64,000 bases of DNA, taken from NCBI GenBank assembly GCA_033064195.1, contig JARBJD010000046.1, forward strand, positions 282,184-346,183, in the 5' to 3' direction. Position numbers and translations under genes: made by a program. Source of the DNA: Blattamonas nauphoetae (lineage: Eukaryota; Preaxostyla; Oxymonadida). The notes beneath the pieces were generated by a model that had not been told where the DNA came from, ran no database searches, and saw only the letters and a list, made by a program, of their open reading frames with translations. Below are positions 9,621-21,487 of this stretch, piece by piece. How positions within the stretch are numbered: position 1 is the stretch's first letter; each line of letters starts with the position of its first letter.

Positions 9621-11603
9621 TTGTATATGAGTCAGGTCATGCTGTTTGAAAACGAATCATTTGCTACATCCCCTCCATTCGATTCTCCAAAAATGAATGA
9701 CACCTTAAGACTCCACCAACTGAGAAAACGCATTGAAAATATTCTTGATCGATCAGAAACGCACTCAACTCAACTTTTTTCCCATTCAACATCACTTTCA
9801 GAGATAATTGACGGAGATATTCATGATTCTATCATTCACCGAGCCTCTCCCAAAAAGGCCGAGGATTCTGAGACAAAGGATGAAATAGTGTTTAGCTTAC
9901 AATTTGTGCAGGATCTTCAGAAAAAACACGATGAACAATTGGTAGAAATGTTCAATGAGATCAATTTCCTCAAACGCCACAATTCTCAAGAAATTCAAAC
10001 AATACAGAACAATGAACAGGAAAAAATCGAAAGACAAGTCTCAGAACTCTCTCAACTTCAAACAGAAAACCATCAGCTTCACCAACAAATCCAGAGACTC
10101 CAGACTATTCTTGAGAATCAGGACATGAAGCATCAAGACAAAATACGACAAATACAATCCAGTTCGGAACTTTCTCTCCTATCACTTCGAAAACAACATC
10201 AAATTGAGATCTCTACTCTCAAAGAACGCTTCGAAACGCGAATCTCACAAATCTTACGAGAAAAAGAAGTCACGATCGCTGAACTGACAATTAGACGCGA
10301 TAAATCCGAACAAGAAACGAAGGGCCATATGGACAAATTACTTGAGTCACATTACAACGAAATAAACAAGCTTCATCGACAACTCACGGACGAAACTCAA
10401 AAACTTGAGGCCTCTCGGAGCCGCGAGAGGAAAGCTAATGACGATCTTGAACAATGCAGACAAGCACTTGAAATGCAGCAGAATTTCAACTCGTCCGGTT
10501 ATCACGAAAATGATGGAAGGCAAGATCAACTGGACAGTTTCAAAGAGAAAGAACACAACTGGCTGATTGAACGCGAAAACTACGAAAACGAAATTGCCCG
10601 CTTGAGAGCACAATTGCTCAAGACTGCAAGAGAAAACCACATGAAAGATGAACGAATGATCGCATCTCAAGCGAAGGATGGAATGTCAGACAGAAAGAGA
10701 GACATTGAGATTGGACGAGGGAGCGATCGTGTTGTGCACTGGAAAGAGGAAGAAGAGTCAGACGTTGTGACAAGAGGAAGAACTCCAACACGAGAGCTGA
10801 TCGACGAAGCACGTCACTTCATCGAGACTGAAGCAACACCGGCCATTGAGAGAGCGCAGAAGGAACGGCCAGATTGGAGTCGGAGAGAAGAAAGAGGAGA
10901 CGAGCCTCCACGAGACCCTCGAGCTGGACTGAGGCAGAGGGCAGGTCGCGAGGACAGTGAAACCCCTTTGATGAACGTGTCGTCAGCGCAGAGGATGACA
11001 CAGCTTGATCGTCAAGCAGAAAGGCCAGAACGGATGGTTGACACTCGTTGGGACAGACAAGAACAAGAGCCCACATCAAAACATCAGGACCATTGGCACG
11101 AATGGTCGTCGCCTCTTCCAATCCATTCTTCGTCACAGTTCCCTCTCCGAACACGCTTTGATGCGCAAACCATGTCTCCGAATCGCTCATCAGATCCGTC
11201 CACATCGTTTCTTTTGTCAGACTCGTCTCTCTCACCACACAACACTCGTTCGTCTCCCTCCCATCCATTCAATCACTCCCACCGTCCAAATTCCATCTAC
11301 ACACATCACTCATCGACCCCCTCTGATATTCTCCTGCATTCTGAGCCGTCATTTGACCTTCCCCTCAACCCTCTCGCTGACCCCTACTTCATCCCCTCAC
11401 CCTCCCTCACAACAGCCACTGTCACGCCTCTTCACTCGGAGCTTCCCCCCTCCTCCATATCGTCTTCGTCCTACATTACCCCTTCACGTCGGAAACAAGA
11501 TGAAGGAAGGAAGGTACCTTCGGGCATACCTGGCCAGTCGCGCGCAAAACCAAAGACGAAACGGACGGGGCTCCCACCGAAGGGAACTGTCCGGAGGCAG
11601 TAG
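9621..11603 (+). CDS. Coiled-coil protein with a Pro/Ser-rich tail, function unknown
   Basis: An uninterrupted frame of 660 residues. Residues ~30-50 contain LRLHQLRKRIENILDRSETH, a short amphipathic helix. Residues ~90-350 are a long Gln/Glu/Lys-rich coiled coil (for example EKIERQVSELSQLQTENHQL). Residues ~370-480 are charged and rich in Arg/Glu. The rest is a disordered Ser/Pro/His-rich tail ending RTGLPPKGTVRRQ. It lies between the HORMA gene and the hemerythrin sensor, all on the plus strand but each with its own spacing. Such proteins are often cytoskeletal or centrosomal, but no family was recognised. Met at 9621 or 9627 may be the start. Confidence 0.6.
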   Translation: MYMSQVMLFENESFATSPPFDSPKMNDTLRLHQLRKRIENILDRSETHSTQLFSHSTSLSEIIDGDIHDSIIHRASPKKAEDSETKDEIVFSLQFVQDLQKKHDEQLVEMFNEINFLKRHNSQEIQTIQNNEQEKIERQVSELSQLQTENHQLHQQIQRLQTILENQDMKHQDKIRQIQSSSELSLLSLRKQHQIEISTLKERFETRISQILREKEVTIAELTIRRDKSEQETKGHMDKLLESHYNEINKLHRQLTDETQKLEASRSRERKANDDLEQCRQALEMQQNFNSSGYHENDGRQDQLDSFKEKEHNWLIERENYENEIARLRAQLLKTARENHMKDERMIASQAKDGMSDRKRDIEIGRGSDRVVHWKEEEESDVVTRGRTPTRELIDEARHFIETEATPAIERAQKERPDWSRREERGDEPPRDPRAGLRQRAGREDSETPLMNVSSAQRMTQLDRQAERPERMVDTRWDRQEQEPTSKHQDHWHEWSSPLPIHSSSQFPLRTRFDAQTMSPNRSSDPSTSFLLSDSSLSPHNTRSSPSHPFNHSHRPNSIYTHHSSTPSDILLHSEPSFDLPLNPLADPYFIPSPSLTTATVTPLHSELPPSSISSSSYITPSRRKQDEGRKVPSGIPGQSRAKPKTKRTGLPPKGTVRRQ

Positions 11604-11752
11604 AAATCTTCATTAATGTCACTTCATTTTTGAATTCATTTGGTATTCTTCCTTATTCTCTCGATTCTTCTTCTCTTGAGTGGTTGAAGAAACCACACTT
11701 TTTTCTGAATCGAATCTTGTCTTCATTTTAGTTCTTTTGTGAACTGTCTGCC

Positions 11753-14700
11753 ATGTCTACGAGTGATCAACGTTCTGTTTCTTCCACGTTGAGCGTCGAG
11801 AATAACCCAGGATTGATTTATGCACACTTCTCAAAATTGGACAGATTGTTTGTTGTCCTCTCGTTTATTTGCTTTTTTCTTCTTCTTCAGTGCATTTGAC
11901 TTGATTTATGGACTGAAACAGGTATTTCCGTTGCCCTTTGTAACAAACTCTCATTCATACTCGCTAGGCAACCAAACCACCCTTGAGCCCAGCTCTTTTG
12001 ATCGTTATCTGTGTTTTCCAATTCTATGAATTTACATTCCAACTTATTCGACGTCCTGATATCACTGGAATTGGAATGGATCAAGTGATGCTGAAAATTG
12101 GGTCTGAATATTTATTGTCGTTCATCAATCATAGTTCTTACTTTGATCCATCTGTGTATCTCTCACACTGGGCTGTACTTCTCGTATTCTTCCTGATTTT
12201 CTTTGCAATTGCTGTGGTACCCCACGTATTGAGCTGGATTTCATTCGCATTTATCAAAGTCGAAAAACGACTCACTACAACTATTTTGAGCATCTTCAGG
12301 ATATTCGGAACACTTGGAATGTCAGTTATGCAAGTGCCGTTAATCACATACTCTGGGATGGGCATCACTTGCTTCTTCTCATCGTCGAAGACCCTTCCAT
12401 CATTCTGTACGGACGCTACTCGAGTCTTCGGAATCCTATTTCCCATTCTGTATTTCGTCCTCATCTTCCTCTTCTATACGGTGGCACATTTCTTTGTTTA
12501 TGATTCCGAACTGTCGTCAAAAGCCCCACTTGCTCGTCGCAGCGGTTCTTTGACTATGACGGCTTTTGTTCTTCTGTCAGTGGCTTACTTTGTGAACTCA
12601 TTCCTGATTTACATTAATCCAACTGCTTCGTGTATCATTGTGACTGTAATCCATCTTCTGATCGCCCTCCTCTTCCTAACCATGCAACCCTTCTACTCTC
12701 TCATTGGAAATCAGATTATCACTGCTACTTTCGCTGCTGCATTTGGTGGTGGCGTTTCCGCCTGTCTTTTGCCAATTTTTGCCAAAATTCCAGCTGCAAA
12801 TGGTGTCGTGGGAGGGCTTGTCTCGTGGATCTTCATCATCGGACTCCCACTCCTCCTTGCCTTTGGTTCTGTTTTTGCAGTAAAAGGGATTTATTCCTCA
12901 AAGTGGATCATCAAGCCATTGAAAGGAAGCGATGTCGCCTCAACCGACAACGTTCCAAACGAATTTTTGCCTCCCCTTTTCTCAAATCAACTTGTTGATG
13001 AAGAAGAAAAGAAGCGTTACTTAAATGATGTCATTGGATTTACCTTAAAAGTTGACAAAAAGGACGTTTCTTATCTATTTTCGTACAACCCAGAAAAACC
13101 TCCAGATGCCGATGACATCCATCATATATCTGCCAACATTGTGAAGCAAAATGGTGTTTCATTGCCTCTCATGCCTTTGTATCACATTCAAGACAAATCC
13201 GTTCAAAAGATTCTCGCCAAACAATTTACGAGCGTTCGTGCATGTGATGGTCAACTGCGTTTCCTCCAAAACTACAAACTTAGCCACGAAAAAGTGATTG
13301 TCGAGCTTGTCGATCAACTTTTCAAGATAATCCTCAAAAAGCAGCAGTTCTCAACGTCTCCAAAACTCCGTGTCCTCTACGCCTTGTTCTTGAGTTCATT
13401 CCGTCCAAATTCGTTTGCAATCGCCTCACAGCTTCAGCAGGTGTGCCAATTATATCCAAACTGGTCGACACGGTGGGTTACCTTCCTGAAAACAAAAGAA
13501 AGCGAAGGACGACGTCGAAACGAAGAGGAGAATGACCGTGGAAGTGTGTCGTATCAAGTTATGCTCCAACTATCGACTGCTGAAAAGTACACTGACGTTG
13601 CCCGCGCCCATCTCGAACAAATGTGGCTCCTTCTTCAACGCCGCAACATCGACGTCAACAAAATCCAAAACCAGGCCGAGCACATCGCTCTCAACAAAAA
13701 GAAGGCCGAAACCATATTCATCTCACTGCTCGACTCGAACCCGAATAACTACCAAGCAATGCGAAAGTACGGGACTCTCCTTCGCGACATCGAGTGTGAG
13801 GATGGGTACGCTTCCATTCTGTTCCATCAGGCCGACATTCTGGAGGAAGCATCAGCCAACACACAAGCCATGCAGATGGAGAAGAAGACTGAGGTCGACG
13901 AGCTCGAAGAGATCACCTCGGGTCTCCTTGGGGCAGAGACAGTAGGCACTCTCCCATCTGCCTTTGGAATCTCAACTGGCACTCAGTCGCTGGCGTCGTT
14001 GGACAAGGCCGACGCTTCACGCATCGACGAAGCCCGTAAGCAGAAAGGAGACGAAAAGTCGGTCTTGATGGTTCTTGACAAGGTGAAGGAAAAGAAGGGC
14101 GAGAAGGTCCTTCCCTTCATCGGCATCAGCATCGTCGTAGTCCTCCTCGTCATGACCCTCACCTTCCTCGGCTCCTTCATCGGCCTTGTCGTCATCTACG
14201 GCTCCTTCGCCAACAACGGAGTGTCTCTGGTCACGCTCTGTGACATCATCTGCAGCGCCACACTTTCTCTCTCACAGTGTGCGGACCTGCAGTTCACTGT
14301 CATTTTTCCGACTCCACAAGGTGACTATGTTCCACCGAACTTTACTGAACTCGTCGACAAGATCTACACCCGCTGCACAACAATCAACATGATGCAGAAA
14401 AGTCTCTGGGAAATCACATCGTCACTCTCGTTCTGGAAGAATAACAATCTGATTCTCCTCTCCCCTGACATGACCAGTGCCTTTCCAACTCATCTGATCA
14501 CTCGTGTCTCACAAACTCCGACGAGCTTCCTGAAGTTGATTGGCACCACAAATGACGCCATCTCGGACTACGTCGAGGGCTTACAGCAAGGCGGGTTTCT
14601 CTGGACCTCAACACTGGAACTCGTGGCCTTCCTCGTCTACAACGTTCCTCTCTCGCTGTGCGAAGGTGTGAAGAGGGCGATGCTTGAAATCGTAGACTCG

Positions 14701-17511
14701 CTTGTCAAGTCTCAGATCACCCTCCTGATCATCCTCGTCATCCTGATGGTCCTGATCGTTGTGATTGTTGTCGTCGTTCTGGTCATCCCCATTTTCCGTG
14801 CGATTCTCAGAAACAACACACACCGACGCAATGAAATGCGAAAGCTGTGCATGCTTCCGTCAGAAACCATCCAAAAGCAGTTGGAGAGGCTCGACCCGAG
14901 CTACAGCGATCAGAACACCGTCAACTCGACGACGCACTCCACCTCACAACTTGCTCCTCTCGAACGGGAAGACAACGGTTTCGGCGCAACTCGCCAACCA
15001 ACCATCGCAGAAGGCGTTGAGATGCACGAGATGGATGATGACGCGAAACACGAAGAAACGCCATTCATTGCCAGTGCCCAAACTGCCGTTCTGTCACACC
15101 ATCAAGAGTCTGACCACGAAATGACAGAGCCACTCCTGCTGGAGAACAATCAGCCTGGTTCACCTGTCGTCGCGGAGTTAAGTCATGCGTCAGAAGATCA
15201 ACCTGACTCCTCAGCACCAAAGAAGAAAAAAAAGAAGAAGAAGAAGAAACAAGTTGGCGAGGACGCAGACAACGACCAAGATGGAGAACCAAAGCAGGAA
15301 CATGAACAGGAACCAGAACAGGTTCTGCTCATTCTCAACGATGAGGAGGGGGAAGACCACGCCGACGAGAACACGCCATTCAACATGCAAAACACACCTC
15401 CTCTCATCGAGTTTGATGATGATGTTGATTCAGTCAAGGCACCAGCTCCTCCCATCCAGGAAGTTCCGCCAACAGGTTCGGCGTCACTCCAGCCACCAAT
15501 GACAGAACAGCAGATGATGTTCATGCGGATGATGCAGATGCAGCAACAGACTCAGAACATGGATCCGCTCCAAGCACAGCAATTCCAGATGATGCAGCAG
15601 CAGATGATGCATAACAGATCGACTCCCAACCTCCAGTTCAACAACTACGCCAGCACTCAATCGCTCTTAGCTGCAATGCAGCTCAATCCGAGTCAAGTCC
15701 CATCACCAACAATGATCCCTTCGCAATCCATGCCGCATGCCCAGTTTGTCCAGCCACCCACCCACACTCAGTCCATGACCCAATACGGTGGAATGACAGG
15801 GTCACCCACGAACGGCATGCTCCCTGCATTTACTCCTCTTCAGTCGGGACGGTCGCCAATCCGCTCTCCATTACAAACACATCCCAGTCTGTCTCATTTC
15901 ACACCGCAGTACCTCGCTGGAGCAACCTCATCAACTCCCACCCCGCCATCGGAGCCTCAAGATGCATCCAAGGTCCAGTTGTCGATTTTGGAGCAAATGA
16001 AGAAGGAAGAGGATGAAGAAAAGCAAAATGCATTAATGCAGAAAGAGGAAGATGTCGAGGAGAAGCTCAGAAGCTTGAAACAGGCCACGCGGAAGCGCAC
16101 ACTTGCCCAGTTGGCCATCGGCACTCTTCTCGTCTTCGCTCTCACAGCCCTTTTCTTTGTTTTTGGGATCATCTCCCTGCTGCAAGTGACGTCATCCGCA
16201 GAGAAGTTGTTGATGAATGGATATCGCCGCAATGTCCTCACTCAAATCCGCCTCACTCTCGCCGTGTATGTGTCTGGACTGTGCCTCTCCGCTGCACCTG
16301 ATGCTGAATACGATCTGAGCTCCAAATACACCACAGAAGTCTTCACCACAAACTCCCAATATAACACCTACCCAGGCCAAGCGAAATTTATCGAGAAACT
16401 CGTCAGCTTGTTCTCTGTCCTCAACTCCATCCTTCAACTTGGGAGTGTTGACTCGCCCATCACAGGTGACTCAGATCTTGACTCCATCATCATCTCCAGA
16501 ACACAGAACTCAAATGATGAAATCGACGACCTCCTCAGTGGCAACACATCCTGTTTGATGAAAATCACGCATGTGTGTACCCCTGGGCGCATCCCTGGAT
16601 TGGAGGATGAGTTTTACGGCCTCAATGCTCTTCTGATTCAGTTCACAACTCGTGTGACGTCGATCATCTCTGTTCAATTTCATGGAGCTCTTGCACACGA
16701 AACTGACTTCATTTTTGCCTGGAAAGCGGCAGAACTGGATTTAGACGAAGGGATTCAAGAATATTCAAACATTATCAGCAACGAACTCTCCACTCGCATC
16801 ACTACCTTCCAGGCTATCCAGCTCATTGTGTTCATCCTCACCATCATCGGCACTCTTGTCGTCTCTCTCCTTCTCTTCCTTCCGATCCCTTCTGCCATTC
16901 GTGACACAACCTTCGTCACCCAAACAATCAGCAACTTGTCCGAGGTGAAAGAGATGGAAGCTGTGAAATGGTCCGACGAGCTGGTCACTCAGGCCGGCCG
17001 TATCGACTACGCGCATCAGGTTCTCATCGACTCCCTCGCTGTCACTGCGCGGATGCACGCGAACAAGGACGCCCGCAAGAAGATCCAGAACCGCGTGGAC
17101 AACCTTGTGATGTACACCGCGACCCATTTCTCCGACGAGGAGGCCATGATGAAGAAGTACCAATACCCTCATCAGACTCAGAAGGAGCACCTCAAAGCAC
17201 ATGTCCGCCTCTTCCGTTCTCTCGTTGACTTCGCTAACACAGTCCCAGATGTGAGCAAGATGACGCAATCCGAAGTCGTCACTTTCTGCTCACAGTGGAT
17301 TACTCGCCACATCAAAACTATGGACAAGGATCTGGGATCGTTCTTGCTCAGCAAAGCTTCTGCTCAGATTCTCAGTCAGACACCCAATTTGGACATCACA
17401 ATCGTCCCACCTTCTTTTGAACTATTTCTTAATTCAGAGTCGTGCTCGATGGCGGAAAAGAATCAATGGGAACGGACTCTTGAACGAATCCTCGCCCCTA
17501 AAGACTCTTGA
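11753..17511 (+). CDS. Polytopic membrane sensor: Tmc-like N-terminus, TPR-like middle, two lumenal loops, C-terminal bacteriohemerythrin
   Basis: Three exons (introns 11848-11890 and 11922-11967) give 1,889 residues. Residues ~1-320 hold about eight hydrophobic helices, starting LIYGLKQATKPPLSPALL. A cytosolic helical block at ~420-640 has TPR-like helices (LYALFLSSFRPNSFAIASQL; SNPNNYQAMRKYGTLLRD), as in the large TmcB/TmcC TPR membrane proteins of ciliates and other protists. Four further helices enclose two Cys-containing loops and a long cytosolic Gln/Met/Pro-rich linker with a poly-Lys run. The last ~180 residues form a hemerythrin-like domain at ~1709-1836. All seven usual diiron ligands are visible: IDYAHQVL (H), HFSDEEAMM (H, E), KEHLKAHVRLF (H, H) and RHIKTMDKD (H, D). 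Such a site binds O2 reversibly or senses O2, iron or NO. A signalling role for the whole protein is inference. Confidence 0.82.
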
Positions 17512-17694
17512 CTTTTCTTTTTTTCCAGCTGAAACTCTTAATTTGTTCTTTTTCTCAAATTGTCGAGAATACTGCGGAATTTCCGATGCAAAGATGCTAG
17601 ATTCGTTTAATTCTCCGAAATATCAAAAAACAATGGGATCCCTTAAAAAGATTCGTACAGACATTGCTGTACTTCCGGTCTTGAATAGTTGCGT

Positions 17695-20280
17695 ATGATC
17701 AATGATTCCGCACTTGGATCCGAATTTCCTCCTGTTCCAACCATATCAGAGACAAAAACCGGTCAAACTGATGAAGTCGTGACCAATCCACAACAAGAAG
17801 GAGATTCGCTCGTCTCTGGCGTTACATCAGCCTTAGATGATGCTTTAGCAGAGAATTCACGGTTGAGGTTTGCTTTCTCCTTCTGTTTCACTCTCTACTT
17901 CATCCACTATTTCTCTAAGAAAGGAACTACAAGCTCTTCAAGAAAAGCAAGCAAAACTCCTTTTGGCGCTCTCATCAACTCGTGGTAAAGGACAGAAGCC
18001 AAGCCCTATTCAGTCTCAACTTCAAACAGACGACAACACAGAAAGTCAAGAACCATCACTTCATGAACTGAAACAAACAATACAGAAACTAGAAGGGGAA
18101 CTGAAAACAGTATCCGCAGAACTTTCTCAGAAAAACGTTCTCTTGAGAGAAGTCCAGCGCAATGAGATCCAAGTATGTCAATCAATCATTCTCTCCATTC
18201 ATGTCAGTACCGAGAGGACAACAACCAACTACGCAATAATTTGTCCAAACTTCAGACGAACTTGTTGGAAGTCACCGATGCCATGAAATCTACAAAGCGA
18301 ATGAACGAATTGCTTCGTCAGAAGGATACTGATCAACAAAGTCGCATTTCATCCTTGAACTCTGAATTAGAAAGCGCAAACCAGAAGATTTCCGCTTTTA
18401 AATCACAAATCAGTGAAATGAAGCAACTGAATCGAACAGAAAAGGGACATATCGACGAAGCGAATCAAACCATCTCTCAACTCAAGGCACAGCTTGCTAT
18501 CAGAGACGAAAGCAATGGACAACATGAAAATATCTTGTCACAGTTGAGGCAGGACCTTGAACTGACAAAATCGAACTTGGCAAAAGTGAAACACGAGAAT
18601 GTTTGTCATCAACACTTTCCTCATGTTCCAGCTCTCACTTTCAAACCGACTTGGTTCTATCACACAACAATACGCAAGTCTCCAATCCTCTTCTCTTCAG
18701 AAGGAATTCGAGCTGCAACAAGAGATTCTCCAACTCCAACAACGTTCAGACGACCAAAATGACGCTGATCCAGCAGGTGATATCTTCTCTGTCCTCATTT
18801 TGTCCGATTCTTTCACATTCGCATCCTCTTTCAGACATTCGACGGAACGAGCCGGACTTCGCTGAGGATGTGGTGCGTCTCACGAACGAGATTGAGAACA
18901 AAGACGAAGAGATCAGAAAACTCCGAGAGAAGATACGCGATGACGAGCGGATGCAGGAGAAGGACAAAGCCATGTTCAGTCGGGACAGAGAAGAACAAAT
19001 CCAATCTGAAGTGGAAAAGAGGGTTCGAATGGAGTTGGAGCAGCTGAGACTCGCCAACGATGCTGTCCCATCACAAACTCAATTGACAGAAGCAAAACCC
19101 AACCAGATCCAAAGTGCCCAAGAAGAGAGTGAGCCGGAAAAAGAGGCTCAGTCTGAGGAATCGGAGACGAAGGAGAACAACCAAAAGGAGACAATCGAAA
19201 TTGAACAGCTGAAGGACACTGTTCAAGCTCTTCAGACTCAGTTGGTGTGATTCTTTTTGAATTATTCCGAATTCGTGCTCAGATTGCAGCTAATCAGACA
19301 ATTGCAGACCTTCAACTCAAACTTGTGATTTCTGTTCCTCACGACACAATCTTCTCCTCCTCCGCCCTCGTCCCCGCCTCCTCTCCGCCACCCTCTTCCG
19401 GATTCATCTCCAATGACAGTCCAATCCTCTCGTCGGATCTCGGCGCGGCAGGCGGCTTTGCTGACCACCTTTCCAACGAAGTTCCACTCAACGTTGCCCT
19501 CCCCCACACTCCCCCTTTCTCGTCTCCATCTCGCCCAACACCGCCTGACACTCGCTTCACCCCGCTGAACACCTCCCATCAATCCCAAGTCCCTTCCACT
19601 CTCCAGTTCTACTCCGCTGTCTTCGACGATGTCTCTCTTCACACGCCTCCGTCGCCCTCTTTTCGGAAGGCGGATTCCGACGAGATCCAAGGTCTGTCGA
19701 CGACAATTGTTTATTCTGTTCAGATCCAGTGATCCAATCGCATATCAATGAACTCGTTTCTGTCAGAAACGCTCTGATCGCAAAACTTCAACGAGAAGAG
19801 AAAGAGAAAGAAGAGTTGCGGAAAGAACTCGAGACACTCCAAAGTGACATTCGGAATGTCGACCAGTTCAAGACACAAATCACTCAACTGCAGGAAATCC
19901 TCCAAGAAAAAGAGGTTGGTTCTCTGATCTTCACTTCGACGCTCGCTCCTCTTCTTTTCAGACCGACCGAACCTTTCTCCTTTCCGAGCGGGACGAAATG
20001 AGAGAGTCGTTCCGCACTCAGCTTCTCCAACTGTCTGAACAAGTCGAAATTCAGAAGAAACAAATCCAGCTTTTGAAGGGAGTGAAGTATGCCACACTCT
20101 TTCTCGATCTCTTTCCTTGACAGGACGAAGCCTTCATTCACAGCTGCCCACACTGCTCCCGGACAGGATCTCCCGTTCGCTGTCCCCATCGCCGAGCACC
20201 CATCCATCCCACTGCCTTCGACAACTGATGAGGAGAAGAAAGGGCAAGGAAAGGGATGGCTTTTCTGGAAGAGGGGGTGA
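17695..20280 (+). CDS. Golgin-like long coiled-coil protein
   Basis: Nine exons join to 752 codons. The introns are 17868-17919, 18173-18207, 18601-18631, 18777-18834, 19245-19282, 19692-19723, 19915-19961 and 20087-20123 (31-58 nt). The product is almost entirely coiled coil: a short acidic N-terminus, RKELQALQEKQAKLLLALSS, a long Gln/Leu/Lys heptad region, a Ser/Pro-rich hinge encoded near 19350-19690, then more heptads (LIAKLQREEKEKEELRKELE). It ends in a short tail, GKGWLFWKRG. This layout is like golgins, tethers or centrosomal scaffolds, but no GRIP, GRAB or transmembrane anchor is visible. The aromatic-basic last ten residues could bind a membrane or GTPase. An upstream ATG at 17594 opens another plausible exon but does not splice cleanly onto this one. 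Confidence 0.7.
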
Positions 20281-21487
20281 ACAAGCGGCCACCTCTGAAG
20301 ACTGACTAGGAAAACACAGGCATCAGACTCACGTGAGAGCAGTTTTTTGAGACAAGCACACCATTTTGCATTCAATAGGACTCCGTATCAGGTGAGAGGC
20401 AGACATAGCGTTCATCTCACGCGTCCGAGTCGATTCTGACCTTCGCTTCGTTCAGGGGTTTTGGAACCGGAGGCCAGCCTTAAATAAATTAATATGGTAA
20501 ACGAGATATCTCATTTTGAAATGGAAAGAAGCAAAAAACCGTAAAAGTGAAGAGAAAATAGTGATTACTCAATTGTCTAGTTTTGGAGTCCGTTTTAGCT
20601 TCCAGTGCAAATGTCACCCAGATTGCTGTAGATTGTATTCACATCGGACTATTCGGAAAATGTGGCGATTTTTCATCAAACAGTGGAGATTTTCTGCCGG
20701 TAATGTGCTTGGAGATAGAATTATTGCCAGTTTTTTTCAAAGTGCAGACAGATGTAATAGGTCCTATTTTGACGGAAGAAATAGAATCAAGAACGAGTAT
20801 ATGTTTCAAAATGGGATATTTGGTGATTTTGTCCTTTTCCATGACTAGATCCGACCATCTGATTGAGATGACGACATTCCGAGATGGCTATCGATGATAT
20901 TCCAAGTAAAAATCCAAATTTCTGTTTCAATGTCTTCCAGAAAACTTCAGTTCGGCTGCCAAAGTCGAATATCACTTCTGTGTCCCTGCTCAACAAACAC
21001 TCGTTCGAGAGTGTTGATCGCTGAGGATTTCATTGACAACGGAGAAAGTTTATGGAAATGGAGGAAAAACAATGGTAGAGGTGGAGAGTTGAATATTGAA
21101 TCTGATGGTTGTTTTTCCAGTTCACACTTTAAAAAATGAAGAAAATGAGCAAAAACGATCAGCTCCGCATTTGCTCAATAAGAGGTTTTCAACCTTCTCC
21201 GTGATTTTCTCGCCATTTCTCCGTATTCTCTTTTGGTGTTTTTTTTATTTTCAAAAAAGAATCACCCAGAGCGTCAGAGTGGCGAAAAGTGAACTTTCTC
21301 TGCCTCCACCAACAGTGTATTACCCATAAATTCCTCCGGTTCCAAAACCCCTGGCTTCGTTTCATGATTCACAATAATACAATTGAGAATAGTTATGAGA
21401 TGCTCACAAAAGAGAGAGTTAAACTGAAATCGTCCTAATTGAGAAGTAGTTTGCAAAGGGAATGAAGAAAATTCCTGAAAGGGAGAT
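20281..21487. other. Region with unresolved coding pieces
   Basis: Several moderate open frames occur on the plus strand between 20516 and 21140, for example a stretch with SSANVTQIAVDCIHIGLFGK near 20600. A GT-AG join near 20906-20940 could extend one frame. The sequence has a faint sliding-clamp-like pattern of alternating hydrophobic strands, but I could not build a continuous gene or identify a family. It may be a small multi-exon gene, or decayed. The stretch 21140-21487 is the 3' flank of the calponin-homology gene and shows nothing clear. Confidence 0.3.

Noticed and set aside
15198..15524. Minus-strand frame with a poly-Phe run opposite the hemerythrin sensor
   Set aside because: It is the antisense of the poly-Lys and acidic linker of a well-supported gene.
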